A stretch of 8,184 nucleotides of DNA from Sediminibacterium sp. (GTDB taxonomy: Bacteria; Bacteroidota; Bacteroidia; Chitinophagales; Chitinophagaceae), in assembly GCA_028288645.1 (NCBI GenBank), contig JAQBNJ010000263.1, positions 1 through 8,184 of the forward strand. Reading direction: 5' to 3'. Shown here piece after piece: positions 6,058 to 8,184 of the stretch. How positions within the stretch are numbered: the stretch's first letter is position 1; the number at the start of each line of letters is the position of its first letter. The notes beneath the pieces were generated by a model. It saw nothing but the letters and a program-made list of their open reading frames with translations, searched no databases and was not told the origin of the DNA. Both the position numbers and the translations under genes were made by a program.

Positions 6058-8184
6058 CTACCCCATCGAATCCAGAAACTCCTGTAGTTCCATATCCGTC
6101 TTAAAAAGAACTTCTCTTGCTTTGCTTCCCTGGTTTGGCCCAACTACTCCTGCCGCTTCTAATTGGTCCATCAATCTGCCGGCGCGGTTATAGCCGAGTT
6201 TCATCCTGCGCTGGATGAGTGAAGTGGAACCCATCTGGCTGGATACAATGAGTTTGGCGGCGTCTTCAAATAATGGGTCTCGGTCGCTGGCATCGAAATC
6301 CCTTCCTTCCATGTCTTTTTCATCCACGTATTCAGGTAAGAGGAACGCCTGCGGATAACCGCGTTGGTCGCCGATGAATTCACAAACTTTTTCCACTTCG
6401 GGTGTGTCTACAAAAGCACATTGTAAACGCGTGATCTCACCATTATAACTTATGAGCATATCACCTTTACCGATCAGTTGTTCTGCGCCGCCGGAATCAA
6501 GAATGGTACGGCTGTCGATTTTACTGGATACTTTAAACGCGATACGCGCGGGGAAATTCGCTTTGATGGTACCGGTAATGATATTAACAGAAGGGCGCTG
6601 TGTTGCGATGATCAGATGGATACCAATGGCACGCGCCAGCTGGGCCAAACGCGCGATCGGCATTTCTACTTCTTTACCTGCAGTCATGATAAGATCGGCA
6701 AACTCATCCACCACCAATACAATGAATGGCAGGTATTGATGCCCTTTTTCGGGATTGAGTTTGCGGGCCGTGAATTTTTCGTTGTACTCGCGGATATTAC
6801 GGCAACCAGCTTCTTTTAAAAGATCATAGCGGTTGTCCATTTCAATACAAAGGGCATTGAGTGTATGAACCACTTTCTTTGTATCGGTGATGATGGATTC
6901 CTCTTCACCAGGTAATTTGGCGAGAAAATGTTTTTCTATCACACGGTATAAACTCAACTCAACTTTTTTAGGATCGACCAGAACAAATTTGAGTTGCGAT
7001 GGATGTTTTTTATAGAGCAATGAAACCAGTATCGCATTCAATCCAACCGATTTACCCTGGCCGGTAGCGCCTGCCATCAGCAAGTGCGGCATATTGGCGA
7101 GGTCCACAATAAAATTCTCGTTGTCGATCTTTTTACCAATGGCGATGGGCAGTGAAAACGCATTGGCCTGGAATTTTTCAGAAGCCAGTAAGGTCTTCAT
7201 ACTCACCACCGATTTACGAACATTCGGCACTTCAATACCAATGGTTCCTTTACCGGGGATGGGTGCGATGATGCGGATACCCAATGCGGCAAGACTCAAT
7301 GCTATATCATCTTCCAGGTTCTTGATACGGCTGATACGGACACCCGGCGCGGGAACGATCTCGTACAATGTTACGGTTGGTCCTACTGTTGCAGCAATAC
7401 GCTGGATGGCGATATCGTAATTCTTTAATGTAGCAATGATCTGGTTCTTATTCGTCTCCAGCTCCTGCGGGTCGTGCACGATCTTTTCGCTGCCATGGGT
7501 TTCGAGGAGATCAAGGGAAGGGTATTTATAATCTTTGAGATCGAGGGTTACATCGTATTTGGTTCCGAGTTTACCGGTGGGTTTTGCAGTTGGTTCTTCC
7601 TCCTCATCGTCTTCGGGTATTTCTTTGATTTCCAGTTCTAAGTTTGCGTTTGTGGTTTGTGGTTTGTGGTTTGTGGTTGGGGCCGCTATATTTTGTGCAG
7701 CAGGTTCAATTTCTATAGGTTCTTCTTCTGAATCCTCATTTTTTTCTACCATATCAAAATCCGTCATGGGATTGGGTGTTGCAGCTTCTGCGTGGGGCAT
7801 GATCACAACAACACCTTTGCCTTCATTTTTCATTTTATTGTTGCTGACAGGGATTTCGGGGTCCGTTTCATCTTCACCCATTACCGGTATCCCTTCTTCT
7901 TCCTCATCTTCGTTCCATTGTTTGAAAACGGGCTGTTCATCATCTTCCGGAAGCGGAAGGATATCAGCCTGTGCTTTTTTCGCGCTGCTGAATTTCCATT
8001 CGGGAACTTTAAAAACAGGATTGAACCGCCAGATAAAATAACTGAACATGGCAAGGAATAATACGGCGCCGGTACCTACATTACCGATCCATTTGATGGA
8101 CCATTCGGTCAATAGTTCACCAACGGCGCCGCCCCAGGAGAAGCCATTTCCTTTTGCCACAAAGGCGAGCGCCATGCTGATCAC
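6058..8184 (-). CDS. ftsK: DNA translocase FtsK (C-terminal part; start lies beyond the window)
   Basis: Membrane-anchored hexameric ATPase of the division septum that pumps chromosomal DNA to the dif site and activates XerCD. The frame is open to the window edge and its outermost codon there is GTG, most likely an internal valine, so the N-terminus is missing. The visible 708 residues begin in the FtsK_4TM domain, with a membrane helix at about 33-53 (GTGAVLFLAMFSYFIWRF). An acidic linker follows (about 70-205), then the alpha subdomain (about 225-345) and the RecA-like motor with Walker A GATGQGKS (372-379), Walker B VLVVDEFADL (489-498) and the ATQRPSVNIITGTIKANFPARIAFKVSS block. The gamma winged helix (about 636-700, LIQRRMKLGYNRAGRLMDQLE) normally reads polar KOPS sequences. 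All catalytic motifs are intact. The linker carries a repeat-derived insert at residues 169-182. lolA follows downstream. Confidence 0.97.
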   Translation of the reverse strand: MISMALAFVAKGNGFSWGGAVGELLTEWSIKWIGNVGTGAVLFLAMFSYFIWRFNPVFKVPEWKFSSAKKAQADILPLPEDDEQPVFKQWNEDEEEEGIPVMGEDETDPEIPVSNNKMKNEGKGVVVIMPHAEAATPNPMTDFDMVEKNEDSEEEPIEIEPAAQNIAAPTTNHKPQTTNANLELEIKEIPEDDEEEEPTAKPTGKLGTKYDVTLDLKDYKYPSLDLLETHGSEKIVHDPQELETNKNQIIATLKNYDIAIQRIAATVGPTVTLYEIVPAPGVRISRIKNLEDDIALSLAALGIRIIAPIPGKGTIGIEVPNVRKSVVSMKTLLASEKFQANAFSLPIAIGKKIDNENFIVDLANMPHLLMAGATGQGKSVGLNAILVSLLYKKHPSQLKFVLVDPKKVELSLYRVIEKHFLAKLPGEEESIITDTKKVVHTLNALCIEMDNRYDLLKEAGCRNIREYNEKFTARKLNPEKGHQYLPFIVLVVDEFADLIMTAGKEVEMPIARLAQLARAIGIHLIIATQRPSVNIITGTIKANFPARIAFKVSSKIDSRTILDSGGAEQLIGKGDMLISYNGEITRLQCAFVDTPEVEKVCEFIGDQRGYPQAFLLPEYVDEKDMEGRDFDASDRDPLFEDAAKLIVSSQMGSTSLIQRRMKLGYNRAGRLMDQLEAAGVVGPNQGSKAREVLFKTDMELQEFLDSMG
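7641..7682. repeat. In-frame heptamer repeat inside ftsK
   Basis: Six 7-bp units in a row: AGTTTGC, then four identical GTTTGTG (7648-7675), then GTTGGGG (7676-7682). The 42 bp equal 14 codons, so the ftsK frame is preserved. On the coding strand it gives TTNHKPQ followed by TTNANLE (residues 170-183), a heptapeptide period as expected from 7 bp x 3. The segment 7669-7682 is identical to the complement of 3883-3896 in the rnz-esterase intergenic array, and the match extends to 21 bp with one mismatch. It lies in the non-conserved acidic linker, where an insert should be tolerated. Confidence 0.88.

Noticed and set aside
7535..8041. Plus-strand open frame of 168 codons opposite ftsK
   Set aside because: It is antisense to the acidic linker of ftsK; the serine-rich product reflects the complement of GAA/GAT codons. 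No independent support.
8182..8184. GTG at the window edge as a start for ftsK
   Set aside because: Only part of the four-helix membrane domain is visible, so the gene must continue past 8184; the GTG is most likely an internal valine.

Overview
This window looks like a chromosomal housekeeping region of a Bacteroidota bacterium, probably from the Chitinophagaceae or a close relative. The evidence is the style of the proteins (short lysine-rich signal peptides ending in A-Q), the absence of Shine-Dalgarno sequences in front of the starts, two upstream matches to the Bacteroidota -7 box TAnnTTTG, and intergenic heptamer repeats of a kind I associate with this group. The family-level placement is an inference. 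There is no sign of a phage, transposase, CRISPR array, tRNA or rRNA.

Layout. Positions 25-2614 hold rpsO (ribosomal protein S15) followed by pnp (polynucleotide phosphorylase), both on the minus strand in the classical rpsO-pnp order, with a strong hairpin in the 163-bp gap between them. A 265-bp divergent gap containing a long inverted repeat separates them from rnz (ribonuclease Z, plus strand, 2880-3782). A 179-bp convergent gap filled with G-rich/C-rich heptamer arrays follows. Next is a secreted esterase with an N-terminal carbohydrate-binding-like domain (minus, 3962-5089), then a lolA-family periplasmic lipoprotein carrier (minus, 5258-5887), then the C-terminal 708 codons of ftsK (minus, 6058 to the window edge), which lacks its start. 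No gene-free stretch exceeds 300 bp.

How the genes relate. rpsO, pnp and rnz belong to translation and RNA processing: S15 assembles the 30S subunit, PNPase degrades RNA 3' to 5', and RNase Z trims tRNA 3' ends. ftsK followed by lolA is a recurrent neighbourhood and joins chromosome segregation at division with envelope lipoprotein transport, although lolA here has its own candidate promoter. The esterase is an unrelated accessory gene.

The most notable content is not a gene but a set of short-period repeats. Four sequence-unrelated inverted-repeat elements occupy four of the five intergenic gaps. Three of these begin or end within 8 bp of a stop codon, and three are built from units of about 7 bp. 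A fifth copy, related to the rnz-esterase element, sits in frame inside the acidic linker of ftsK, where six heptamers (42 bp) encode a 14-residue insert with a heptapeptide period.
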